This document shows, piece by piece, positions 28,529-36,499 of a stretch of 64,000 nucleotides of DNA; the stretch's first letter is position 1, and each line of letters begins with the position of its first letter. The position numbers and the translations under genes are program-made. Below the pieces are notes generated by a model that did not search any database, had not been told where the DNA came from, and saw only the letters and a list, made by a program, of their open reading frames with translations. This DNA is from JASHVB01 sp035523995 (lineage in GTDB: Bacteria > Pseudomonadota > Alphaproteobacteria > Acetobacterales > Acetobacteraceae), in contig DATKPQ010000093.1 of the NCBI GenBank assembly GCA_035523995.1, positions 1 to 64,000 on the forward strand, given 5' to 3'.

Positions 28529-30433
28529 GTGAGCGCCGAACTCCTTGCCCTCCTGGTCGCCGCCATCACCGCATTGCTCGGCCTCGGTACGCTGGCCGCC
28601 GTCTGGCCGCGGCAGTGCGTTCGGATCGTTTGGGGTGCGGCGATCGTGGCCAGCTTCGCCGCGATGATCGCCATGCTGGACGTGCTGCTGGCGGAGCCCC
28701 GGTCAACTGCGGGACTACCGCTGGCGTTGGCCGGCGAGCCTCTCCGTTTGGCAATCGATCCACTCGCCGCCTTGTTCGCGGCTCTGCTGTTTGCCGCGGG
28801 TGCCGCCACGCTCGCCTTTGTCGCGGCTACCGAGAAGGCCCCCGCCGCGACCGCCATCCCTGTCTGCCTCGGCTTGCTCGGCATTGCCGTGCTGGGCCAG
28901 AACGGATTCACCCAGGGGTTGGGGCTGGCATTCGCCGGCACGGCGATCTGGCTGTCTGGGCCATCCGACCGGTCCGGCGCCGTCCAACTCGGCCTGGGCC
29001 TCCTGGCCGCCGCTGCGATCTTCGCCGCACCAGGAGTACCGCCCCAGGCCAGGATATGGGCGGTGCTGATCGGCCCGGGCGCCCTGGCCGGGCTGATGCC
29101 GCTGCACCGCTGGACGGCGCCGGCGCACTGTGCCTCCACCCACGCCGCCGCACTGCTGTCCGGGGCCACCGTCCCGGCCGCCCTCTATGTCATGCTCCGC
29201 GTATTGCTCCCGTCGCATGGGATGGTGCCGCCGGCGTGGTGGGGCCTGCCGCTGTCGTTGGCCGGCGCCGCCGCCGCGGTGATCGGGGGCCTGGATGCGG
29301 TATGGGCCCCCGATCTTGAAACGGCGCTTGCCGCCGGGACCATGCGACAGACAGGTCTGGCAACGCTTGGCATCGGTGTTGCCCTGACGGCCAGTGGCGA
29401 GGACTTGCCGGCGGTCGCAACGATGGCGCTTGCGGCCGTCCTGCTTCTGGCCGTACTCCAGGCCATGGGTGGAACCCTGCTGGCGCTGGCGTGCGGCGCG
29501 ATTCGGGACGGCGCCGGTAGCCGCCGGCTGGAGCGGCTCGGAGGCGTGGTACGCCGCATGCCCGTGACAACCGTCTGCTTGCTCGCCGGCCTGACCGGGC
29601 TGGCGACCGTGCCGGCCAGCGCAGGCTTCGCTGCGGCGTGGCTGCTGCTCCACGCGTTTCTGGGCCTGCCGCATGCCGGTAGCCTGCCGGCGCAGCTTCT
29701 GCGGTGCGCGCTGGTGGCGGGGCTTGGGCTGGCCAGCGCATTGGGCAGCGCTGGCGCACTGCGGATGGTGGGCGTGGCATGTCTGGGCAGGCCTCGCACC
29801 CCGAGGGCCGCCGTTGCCGACGAGCCGTCGCGCAGCGGGCGTATCGTGCTGGTGGCGCTTGCCTTCCTCGCAACCGCCTGGGGGGTGCTGGTCGGGCCGC
29901 TGTTGATGTTGTTCGCCGAGGCTCCGATGCGCGTGCTGACGGGCTCCGGGCTGGGTCCACTGGCGACGCCGCTTGGCCTGGCCGTCGGGCCGGAATCGCC
30001 GGGCTACGCCGCGCTGCCGATTGCCTGCCTGGTCGCCGTTGCCGGCGGGCTGGTGGTGTGGCTGCGGCGGTGGCTGGGCATGCCAGGCGCCACCACCAGC
30101 GGTCCTGCGTGGGAGGACGGGTTCGCGGCGCCCCCTGCGTGGCTGCCATTCGGCGATCCCGGCACCCAAACAGCCGGCACCGATTTTGCCCCGTCCGCGA
30201 TGCGCATTCTCCCCCTCCCCCCGGCCTTGGTCCGCTTCGCGGCCCAAGCCTACAAGGGGGGAGAAAAGCCTTCTCTCTGTCCGCGCCCCACCCCGACGCC
30301 TTCGGGGCCAGGCCCAGCCATGACGAGGCGGATCGCAAACCTCCGGTTGCCTCCGCAAGGCAGCGCGCCAGCCATCATCCTCGTGTTGCTGGCCGGCCTG
30401 TTGATTCTATGCTCCTGGGCGGGCGTATCGTGA
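28529..30433 (+). CDS. hyfB: Hydrogenase-4 component B-like antiporter subunit (HyfB/NuoL family)
   Basis: 634-residue, roughly 14-helix protein of the Mrp-antiporter/NuoL family, first gene of a five-gene operon. Family likeness is clear at IGPGALAGLMPLHRWTAPAH (near 185-200), STHAAALLSGATVPAALYVM and PDLETALAAGTMRQTG. The lysines normally found in the first two blocks (GAKAGL and MIKTGIY in typical HyfB) are Leu and Pro here, and the helix-5 glutamate is not apparent. Near the C-terminus (about residues 560-600) a palindromic repeat is translated in frame. I chose GTG 28529 at the start of the first helix; another GTG at 28478 is possible. The stop overlaps hyfC by four bases. Confidence 0.75.
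   Translation: MSAELLALLVAAITALLGLGTLAAVWPRQCVRIVWGAAIVASFAAMIAMLDVLLAEPRSTAGLPLALAGEPLRLAIDPLAALFAALLFAAGAATLAFVAATEKAPAATAIPVCLGLLGIAVLGQNGFTQGLGLAFAGTAIWLSGPSDRSGAVQLGLGLLAAAAIFAAPGVPPQARIWAVLIGPGALAGLMPLHRWTAPAHCASTHAAALLSGATVPAALYVMLRVLLPSHGMVPPAWWGLPLSLAGAAAAVIGGLDAVWAPDLETALAAGTMRQTGLATLGIGVALTASGEDLPAVATMALAAVLLLAVLQAMGGTLLALACGAIRDGAGSRRLERLGGVVRRMPVTTVCLLAGLTGLATVPASAGFAAAWLLLHAFLGLPHAGSLPAQLLRCALVAGLGLASALGSAGALRMVGVACLGRPRTPRAAVADEPSRSGRIVLVALAFLATAWGVLVGPLLMLFAEAPMRVLTGSGLGPLATPLGLAVGPESPGYAALPIACLVAVAGGLVVWLRRWLGMPGATTSGPAWEDGFAAPPAWLPFGDPGTQTAGTDFAPSAMRILPLPPALVRFAAQAYKGGEKPSLCPRPTPTPSGPGPAMTRRIANLRLPPQGSAPAIILVLLAGLLILCSWAGVS
30208..30325. repeat. Palindromic element type B inside hyfB
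   Basis: CTCCCCCTCCCCCCGGCC, TTGGTCCGCTTCGCGGCC and CAAGGGGGGAG form a palindromic block matching the inverse of 27970-28020. It is read in frame as part of the HyfB C-terminus between two hydrophobic segments, adding about 40 residues not expected in the family. Confidence 0.65.
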
Positions 30434-31341
30434 CCGATCTGGCCGCCATCCTGGCGCAGATCATCCACAGCGCCCTGATGCTGGCCGCCGCTCCCGTTGT
30501 AACCGCGCTGCGAGAGGGATTCGCGGCCAGGCTCGCCGGCCGCACAGGTCCTGATTTGCGGCAACCCTGGCGCGACCTGCGCCGCCTGGCGCGCAAGCAT
30601 CCCGCGCTGGCCGAGACCGCCACGCCGCTGTCGCGAACAGCGCCGGTGGCCTGCTTTGCCACCGCTGTAGTCGCCGCCGCCCTGGTGCCTTCCTTTACGC
30701 TCGGAATGGCATTCGATGGTTTTTCCGACCTGCTGGTCGTGGCAGGCCTGCTGGCCACGAGCCGGATCGTGGTCGCGCTGGCGGCACTGGAAGCCGGGAC
30801 CGCTCCGGCCGGCCTGGCGGCAGGGCGCGCGGCCAGGCTGGCATGTCTGGCGGAGCCGACGCTCTACCTTGCCATCCTCGCTTTTGGCGCGCTGGGAGGC
30901 ACCACCAACCTGGCCTCGCTCTTCTGGCTGCAGCTTCAAGGGATGCTACAGCCGGTGGCGGCGGGGATCCTCGCTGTCGCCGCGCTCGCGCTGATGGCGT
31001 TGGCCGGGTGCGCTGAAACCGGTCTGACCACCGAGGTCAGCGGGGCCGATCTCGCGCTGGTCCAGCTTGCGGAGGCCCTGCGCCACCTGACATGGCTGAG
31101 CCTGGTCGCCGGATTATTGTTCCCCCTCGGTATGGCGGAGCCCGGTGGCGGGGCCTTGGCCTGGATCGTCGGACTGATCGCCTGGGGCGCGAAAGTGCTG
31201 GTCGCGACCGCCTGCCTCGCGGCCTTGCGCGCCAGCTTTGGCGGCATTCGGCCGTCCCGCCGACCGTTGGCTCTCGGGATCGCGGCGATCCTGGGCGTGC
31301 TCGCCGCAATGCTGGTGCTGGCCAGCGCGGTGGCGGCATGA
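30430..31341 (+). CDS. hyfC: Hydrogenase-4 component C-like subunit (HyfC/HycD/NuoH family)
   Basis: 303 residues, about eight helices, resembling HycD: a cytoplasmic loop RAGRTGPDLRQPWRDLRRLA-type segment (GRTGPDLRQPWRDLRRLARK) early, and FGALGGTTNLASLFW in the middle. The conserved PFD-x-x-EAE loop of the NuoH/HycD family is missing. The sequence passes from AGCAETGLTTEVSGADLAL straight to the next helix, as if about 19 residues were deleted. The start is a GTG overlapping the hyfB stop (GTGA); an in-frame ATG at 30409 is an alternative. The stop overlaps the next gene by four bases. Confidence 0.75.
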   Translation: MTDLAAILAQIIHSALMLAAAPVVTALREGFAARLAGRTGPDLRQPWRDLRRLARKHPALAETATPLSRTAPVACFATAVVAAALVPSFTLGMAFDGFSDLLVVAGLLATSRIVVALAALEAGTAPAGLAAGRAARLACLAEPTLYLAILAFGALGGTTNLASLFWLQLQGMLQPVAAGILAVAALALMALAGCAETGLTTEVSGADLALVQLAEALRHLTWLSLVAGLLFPLGMAEPGGGALAWIVGLIAWGAKVLVATACLAALRASFGGIRPSRRPLALGIAAILGVLAAMLVLASAVAA

Positions 31342-33077
31342 GTGGCGTGGCAACCGGCTCGGTCGTGCAAGGCGGCGCCGCGGTGGCACTGGCGCTGGGC
31401 TTCGCTCTGCTGGCCTCGCGCCGCATGAACGTGTCGATCGCGATCTGCACCGGGCAGATGTTGGCCGCCCTGGTGGCGGCACTGGTGCAGGGTGATGTGC
31501 TCGTCGCCACCGCGGAACTCGTGCAGGCCGTGGCCTTTGCCTGGTGGGGCGATGCGTTGCTGCCGGGGTTGCAGGATGGTGGGCGGCGCCGCTCCGTCCA
31601 TGTGATCACCGCGAACCGGGGCGCCACGATCGAACCGCCCGTCGCGGTCGTCCTCGTTGCCGGAGCCGTTCTGACGGCACTGGCACTGGCCGTCCCGGAC
31701 GCCGGAATTGCATTCGCGGTCGTCTTGCTCGGCCTGCTTGTTTCGGCAACCGAGCGCCGGCCCCTGCATCAGGTATTGGGACTGGCCGCAGCCCAAAGCG
31801 GCTTGCTGTTGTCGGCCCTGTCGGTGCGGGCGACTGGTTTGGCCCTGGGATTGACCGTTTTGCCGCTGCTGCCCGGCCTCGGGGCGACCGGCCTTTGGCT
31901 CGGAGCAAACCGGAGAAGGGTCGCTGCCTGGCTGGCGCCGCATGTCGCGGCCTGGATCGACGTCGCTATCTCCTGCCTGGCCTTGCTCTGCGCGGCCACC
32001 CTGCCGTGGCACCTGGGGTTGGCGGGAGACGGGTGGCGGGTGGATGCGCGAGCGGCCCACATGGCGCTATTGCTCGGCGCGCTTGCCGCGGCCGGAAGCT
32101 GGAGACAGCGCGACGCGCGTCCGATCTGGGGCAGCCGCCTCGCCATTCTTGCCGGCACGGTGCTGGCCGTGGTTGCAGTCGCACCGTTGTTGGCCTGGGT
32201 CGGCATGGCGGTCGCCACGTGCGGCGTGGTCGTCTCGACGTTGCCTGCCCGGGCCGAGGCCTGGCGCCGGCTGCGGCTGGGCAGCACCGGCCTCGCGCTG
32301 GCATGGTTTGGCGCTATTGCACTGCATGCCGCAGCACCGCCGCTGGCCGCCATGGCGGCTTCGATGCTTGGCTACGGCAGTCTCGCGGTGCTTGCGCCGG
32401 AGCTGACAGTCGCCGCGGTTGCGGTCGTCGTGCGGCTGCCTGCCCCGCCAGTCCTGTTGCTGGCAACGGGTTTGGCGGCGCTGGGACTTGGGGCAGCACT
32501 GTCGCTCGCGGCCCTCTCGACATGGCCGCGCCATGTCCCCGGGCCTGACCCGGGGATCGCCCGGGCATCTTCCCCGACTGATCCAACGTGGTTGCGGTCT
32601 CTCGACCCGATCGATCGTGCCAGGATGGCCAGGTCAGGCCCGCCCACGGCCATGGCGATAGCCGGCCTCGCCCAGGCCGGCATTGCGGTATTCGCGTTTG
32701 GACTGGGCTCGTCGGGCGGGGCCTTTGCCGGATTGCTCCAGCTCACCTTCCTGGCGCTGACACAATGTGCGCTGCTGTTGTCGCAGCCCAACGGAGTGGA
32801 CCGGCTTGCCGCACTCGCCGGTCTCGGCGGTGTCCCGCCCTTCGGCGTGTTTGCCAGCCTTGGCCTGGTCGTGGCTGCCACCGCATCCACCGCTCCGCTG
32901 CTGCTGATCCCGTTGGGTATCGGCTTGGCCGCCATCGCCTGGACCATGCTGCGCCAGATTCCCGCCGAGCGGCGCTTATGCGCGTCGCCCGCCTGGCTGC
33001 CGCTGGCATTGCTGCTGCTGTGTGGCTTTGCGATGCCCGCATCGTGGCTCGCCTGGTTCAGGCTGGCGGCACAATGA
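31338..33077 (+). CDS. HyfE-HyfF fusion membrane protein
   Basis: 579 residues. The first about 195 resemble HyfE (six helices; NVSIAICTGQMLAALVAALV, then RRPLHQVLGLAAAQSGLLLS). The rest resembles a shortened HyfF (NuoN/antiporter family): WRVDARAAHMALLLGALAAA early, LALTQCALLLSQ where the family usually has HALTKALLFL, then LAALAGLGGVPPFGVFASLG. The loss of that lysine parallels HyfB. Residues about 393-434 are a translated repeat (WPRHVPGPDPGIARASS and following). Separate hyfE and hyfF genes are usual; here they are one frame. It overlaps both neighbours by four bases. Confidence 0.75.
   Translation: MSGVATGSVVQGGAAVALALGFALLASRRMNVSIAICTGQMLAALVAALVQGDVLVATAELVQAVAFAWWGDALLPGLQDGGRRRSVHVITANRGATIEPPVAVVLVAGAVLTALALAVPDAGIAFAVVLLGLLVSATERRPLHQVLGLAAAQSGLLLSALSVRATGLALGLTVLPLLPGLGATGLWLGANRRRVAAWLAPHVAAWIDVAISCLALLCAATLPWHLGLAGDGWRVDARAAHMALLLGALAAAGSWRQRDARPIWGSRLAILAGTVLAVVAVAPLLAWVGMAVATCGVVVSTLPARAEAWRRLRLGSTGLALAWFGAIALHAAAPPLAAMAASMLGYGSLAVLAPELTVAAVAVVVRLPAPPVLLLATGLAALGLGAALSLAALSTWPRHVPGPDPGIARASSPTDPTWLRSLDPIDRARMARSGPPTAMAIAGLAQAGIAVFAFGLGSSGGAFAGLLQLTFLALTQCALLLSQPNGVDRLAALAGLGGVPPFGVFASLGLVVAATASTAPLLLIPLGIGLAAIAWTMLRQIPAERRLCASPAWLPLALLLLCGFAMPASWLAWFRLAAQ
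32519..32640. repeat. Palindromic element type C inside the hyfE/F fusion
   Basis: ACATGGCCGCGCCATGTCCC, GGGCCTGACCCGGGGATCGC and CCGGGCATCTTCCCCGA match the inverse of the element at 28236-28432 but with one 13-bp unit instead of eleven. It is translated in frame as a hydrophilic, Pro/Asp/Arg-rich loop between hydrophobic helices. Confidence 0.75.
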
Positions 33078-34447
33078 CCGCGCTGGACCTGATTTGCTCT
33101 GGCACCGCAGAGCAATGCCGCCCCTGGCGCCGCTTCTCGCTGCCTCCGGAGGCATGGTCCGCCATGATCGCCGCACTGGCCGAGAGCCCGGAACCCGTCC
33201 TGCTGGGCCTCTGGGCCGATTCCCAACAGATCCATGCCTTGTTCCGGGACGCTACGGGCGCCCTGATCGGTTCGGTCGCGGTGGAGGGTGGGCGTTATCC
33301 GGCGCTGTCCCCGGTTCGGCCCGTCGCATCGCGGCCCGAATGCATGATCCGAGACCTTTGGGGCCATATCGCCGTCGGCGGCGACGAGCGCACCTGGCTG
33401 GACCATGGCCGCTGGCCGATGGCGCATCCGCTCTCGCCGCGCCCAGGCCTGCCGGGTGGTGCCGTCGAACCGCCGCAGTTTCCTGGCGTGGAAGATCCCG
33501 GCGCGACGCAGGTCCCGTTGGGCCCGATCCACGGGTTGATCGACGAGCCGGCCCATCTGCGGCTGGTGACGCGCGGCGACACCGTGCTGCGTGCCGAGGC
33601 CCGGCTGGGTTATGCGCACAGGGGCATCCTCGCGCTGATGCGCGGCAAGTCGCCACGCGCCGCGGCGCGTTTCATTGCTCGGCTGGCAGCCGAGACGACG
33701 GTGGCCCACTCGGTAGCGTTCGCGCGGGCGGCGGAGAGTGCCCTGGAGACGCCCGTCCCACCACGCGCCGTCGCTTGGCGCACGGTGATGCTGGAGCAAG
33801 AGCAAATTGCCGGGCGCCTGGACGATCTGGCGCGGCTGGCGGACGCGGCTGGCATGGGGCCGCTGCACGCCGCGCTGGGCGAACACCGCGAAACCCTGCT
33901 GCGAGCCGCAGAACGCGCATTCGGCCATCGGCTGATGATGGACGTCGTGGTGCCCGGCGGCCTTGCGGCTGACATCGCCCCCGATGGCGCGACGGCGCTG
34001 CGTCAGGTCGGAGACGGGCTGGCCGAGGCGCTGCCGTCACTGCGGCAGCGTCTGGACCCTCTGCTTGGGCGGTTGGACGGGTTGGGAAGGATCGTGAGCG
34101 GGAGCGATGCGGGCGGTGATGCGGCAGCGCGGTGCGCGGCGCGGCTGTCAGGGATCGGCCGCAGCCTGGACCGGCTGCGCGCAGCGCTGGATGCGCTGCC
34201 AGATGGGCCGGTTTCTGCCGCCCTGCCAGCCGCAAGTGGAGAGGGACTGGACTGTGGCGACTCCCAACGCGGCACGGTTTGGCATTGGCTCCGCCTCGAC
34301 CACGGACAGATCGCCGCGTGCTTCCCCTGCGATCCCGCGTGGTCGCTCTGGCCGCTGGCGGAAACGGCCATGGCTGGCGAATCCGTGGCAGAGGAGCAAA
34401 TGATCCGATTGTCGTTTGGCCTGCCGTGCGCGGCGCTCGACCTATGA
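33074..34447 (+). CDS. Hydrogenase large-subunit-like protein lacking Ni ligands (HyfG/HycE-related)
   Basis: 457 residues. An N-terminal NuoC-like part (about 1-145) and a NuoD/large-subunit part follow each other: GPIHGLIDEPAHLRL near 150, LGYAHRGILALM near 179, then FIARLAAETTVAHSVAFARA. The canonical RxCGxC is RLAAET (residues 203-208), so both N-terminal Ni/Fe cysteines are replaced (Ala205, Thr208) while the nearby His212 stays. The C-terminus reads SFGLPCAALDL, keeping one cysteine (452) of the DPCxxC pair. It therefore cannot hold a normal NiFe site. This matches energy-converting-hydrogenase-related (Ehr) proteins. It overlaps both neighbours by four bases. Confidence 0.8.
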   Translation: MTALDLICSGTAEQCRPWRRFSLPPEAWSAMIAALAESPEPVLLGLWADSQQIHALFRDATGALIGSVAVEGGRYPALSPVRPVASRPECMIRDLWGHIAVGGDERTWLDHGRWPMAHPLSPRPGLPGGAVEPPQFPGVEDPGATQVPLGPIHGLIDEPAHLRLVTRGDTVLRAEARLGYAHRGILALMRGKSPRAAARFIARLAAETTVAHSVAFARAAESALETPVPPRAVAWRTVMLEQEQIAGRLDDLARLADAAGMGPLHAALGEHRETLLRAAERAFGHRLMMDVVVPGGLAADIAPDGATALRQVGDGLAEALPSLRQRLDPLLGRLDGLGRIVSGSDAGGDAAARCAARLSGIGRSLDRLRAALDALPDGPVSAALPAASGEGLDCGDSQRGTVWHWLRLDHGQIAACFPCDPAWSLWPLAETAMAGESVAEEQMIRLSFGLPCAALDL

Positions 34448-34986
34448 GTTGGGCCTGGTTGCGGTCGCGCGGTGCGAGTCCCGCCGGTCCGGTGGACGAA
34501 GCGACCGCCGCGTCCCTCGCGGCCCGGCTGGACGCGGCAGCACAGACACGGCTTGGCCGCAGCCTGGCGATTCGCCACGTCAACACCGGAAGCTGCAATG
34601 GCTGCGAGCTGGAACTGCGGGCGTTGCGCGGCGTGTTCTACGATCTGGAGCGCTACGGCCTGCGCTTTGTCGAAAGTCCTCGGCATGCCGACGTATTGCT
34701 CGTGACCGGCCCGCTGACCCGCAATCTGCGCGAAGCGCTGGAGGCCGCGTTTGACGCCGCGCCCGAACCGAAATGGGTTGTCGCCGTGGGCGATTGCGCG
34801 GTCGATGGCGGCGTGTTCAAGGGTAGCTACGCCGTGCTGGACGGCACCGGGGCCGCGCTGCCGGTGGACCTGACGATCAGCGGCTGCCCACCAAGCCCGG
34901 CGCGGATGCTGGCGGGATTGCATGCTCTGCTGGAAGCGAATGCGCGGCCCGAGCGCCCGGGCAGGTCGACGCGGGCATCGGACTGA
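34444..34986 (+). CDS. hyfI: HyfI/NuoB-like FeS subunit
   Basis: 180 residues of the NuoB/small-subunit family. All four cysteines for the proximal 4Fe-4S cluster are kept: Cys51 and Cys54 in NTGSCNGCELELRAL, Cys118 in VAVGDCAVDGGVFKG and Cys148 in ISGCPPSPARMLAGL. Intact FeS ligands next to a large subunit without Ni ligands suggest electron transfer to or from something other than hydrogen. The ATG overlaps the large-subunit stop (ATGA). It is the last gene of the operon and is convergent with the efflux lipoprotein gene 40 bases away. Confidence 0.85.
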   Translation: MSWAWLRSRGASPAGPVDEATAASLAARLDAAAQTRLGRSLAIRHVNTGSCNGCELELRALRGVFYDLERYGLRFVESPRHADVLLVTGPLTRNLREALEAAFDAAPEPKWVVAVGDCAVDGGVFKGSYAVLDGTGAALPVDLTISGCPPSPARMLAGLHALLEANARPERPGRSTRASD

Positions 34987-35026
34987 CCAACCGAGGTGCG
35001 GTCAGGCCTGATGGCAAACCGTTTGC

Positions 35027-36499
35027 TCAACCAATCCTTGCCGGCTTCGCGACCGCTTCCTGCACCGGACCACCCTTCCAGCCGCCACCGAGCGCCTGGA
35101 ACAAACTGACCAGCGCCTGCGCATGCGCCAGCCGCACCTGCACCAGCATGTCCTCGGCGGAGAACAATGCAGATTCTGCCGTCAGCACGTTGAGCATGTC
35201 GCCGGTGCCGCCCTGGAACAGGGCGACGGCGATTTGGTACGACTGGCGCGCGGTGGCGACGGTAGCGGTCTCGTCGGCCAGTTGCTCGCCGGTCTGGTGC
35301 ACGCCCGCCAGCGCATCTTCGACATTGCCCAGCGCGGAAACGATCGACTGGCGGTAGTCGTCCAGCAATTCCGTATAGCGCGCCTTGCTGTATTCCAATT
35401 GGCCGCGCAGCCGGCCGCCTTCAAAGATCGGCGCGACCACGGCTGCCGCCAGAGCCGACACCGCAGTGGGTGGCGAAAACGCCGCCAGGCCCACGGCTTC
35501 CATGCCGCCCTGGCCGGTGAGCGTTACTGACGGGAAGAACGCCGCGCGTGCCATGCGGATATCGGCGTTCGCAGCAATCAGGTTTGCCTCCGCCTCGGCC
35601 ACGTCGGGACGACGCTCCAGCAATGCGGCGGGCAGTCCCGGCGCCACCGCCGGCATCGCCAGGTCCAGCAACGTCCCTGGTCCCAGCTTGATATTTTCCG
35701 GGTTCTCGCCCACCAGAATCGCCAACGCGTCGAGCGTCTCCGACAGTTGCTGCCGCAGCGGCGGGATGGCGGCGCGCAGCGAATTCACCTCGGTCTCCTG
35801 CTGCACGATGTTCAGTTCCATCACCGTGCCGACGTTGAATTCGGCGTGGATGGCGGTGAGCATTTGCCCGGCCTCGGCGAGATTGTTCTCCGCCACCGCG
35901 ATCTCGTCGCGCAACCCCAGCGCCTGGAAATACGTGCTCGCCACGCTGCTGACTGTGGCGAGCGCGATCACCTGCTGGTCGTAGCGTGCGGCGACAGCGG
36001 ATGCCTTGGCGGCCTGCAAGGCGTCGTGGTTCTCGCCCCAGAAGTCGATTTCGTAAGACGCGTTCACGCCGAGATCGAATTCGTGGTAGTCGTATGCGCT
36101 CGTTGACAACGGCGACACGGTACGTGCCTGCGTGCCGCCGGCGGTGGCGCCGATCGACGGCAACAGGGCAGCGCCGGCGATGCGGGTTTCGGCATTGGCC
36201 TCCCGCACCCGCGCCACGGCCGCGGCGATATTCAGATTCTGCGCCTCGGCGCGGGCGATGAGCGCATCCAATTGCGGATCGTCGAACCCGCGCCACCAAT
36301 AAGCCGTTGGCCAGATCGCCGCGGTATCGCCCGTCTCGCGCCAATGTGCCGGCAATTCCGAGACCGGATGCCGATAGCGCGGTCCGACGGCACAACCCGA
36401 CAGTGCCATCGTGGCAGCAATTAGAACACAGGACAGACGCCATCGCGTACGATGGCCGTGCGGCGCGGGCGTACTGCTGAATCTTCGACGGCCAATCAT
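35027..36499 (-). CDS. Outer-membrane efflux lipoprotein (OprM/NodT family)
   Basis: 490 residues. A lipoprotein signal ends at MALSGC (Cys36), then CAVGPRYRHPVSELPAHWRE starts the mature protein, typical of NodT/OprM channels that form the outer-membrane exit duct of RND pumps. Two outer-membrane-efflux repeats follow, with the family marker LERRPDVAEAEANLIAANAD near residue 330 and a C-terminal LGGGWKGGPV. No RND pump or adaptor gene lies in the window, so its partner is encoded elsewhere. The ATG at 36499 (MIGRRRF) gives a normal signal peptide; the frame is open further but without protein character. Confidence 0.9.
   Translation of the reverse strand: MIGRRRFSSTPAPHGHRTRWRLSCVLIAATMALSGCAVGPRYRHPVSELPAHWRETGDTAAIWPTAYWWRGFDDPQLDALIARAEAQNLNIAAAVARVREANAETRIAGAALLPSIGATAGGTQARTVSPLSTSAYDYHEFDLGVNASYEIDFWGENHDALQAAKASAVAARYDQQVIALATVSSVASTYFQALGLRDEIAVAENNLAEAGQMLTAIHAEFNVGTVMELNIVQQETEVNSLRAAIPPLRQQLSETLDALAILVGENPENIKLGPGTLLDLAMPAVAPGLPAALLERRPDVAEAEANLIAANADIRMARAAFFPSVTLTGQGGMEAVGLAAFSPPTAVSALAAAVVAPIFEGGRLRGQLEYSKARYTELLDDYRQSIVSALGNVEDALAGVHQTGEQLADETATVATARQSYQIAVALFQGGTGDMLNVLTAESALFSAEDMLVQVRLAHAQALVSLFQALGGGWKGGPVQEAVAKPARIG

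Noticed and set aside
28715..30358. Long reverse-strand frame across hyfB.
   Set aside because: Gln/Arg/Gly-rich without motifs, while the forward frame has many helices and fits the operon overlaps.
33074..34986. Functional NiFe hydrogenase.
   Set aside because: Three of four Ni-ligand cysteines are replaced, and no hyp maturation genes are present in the window.
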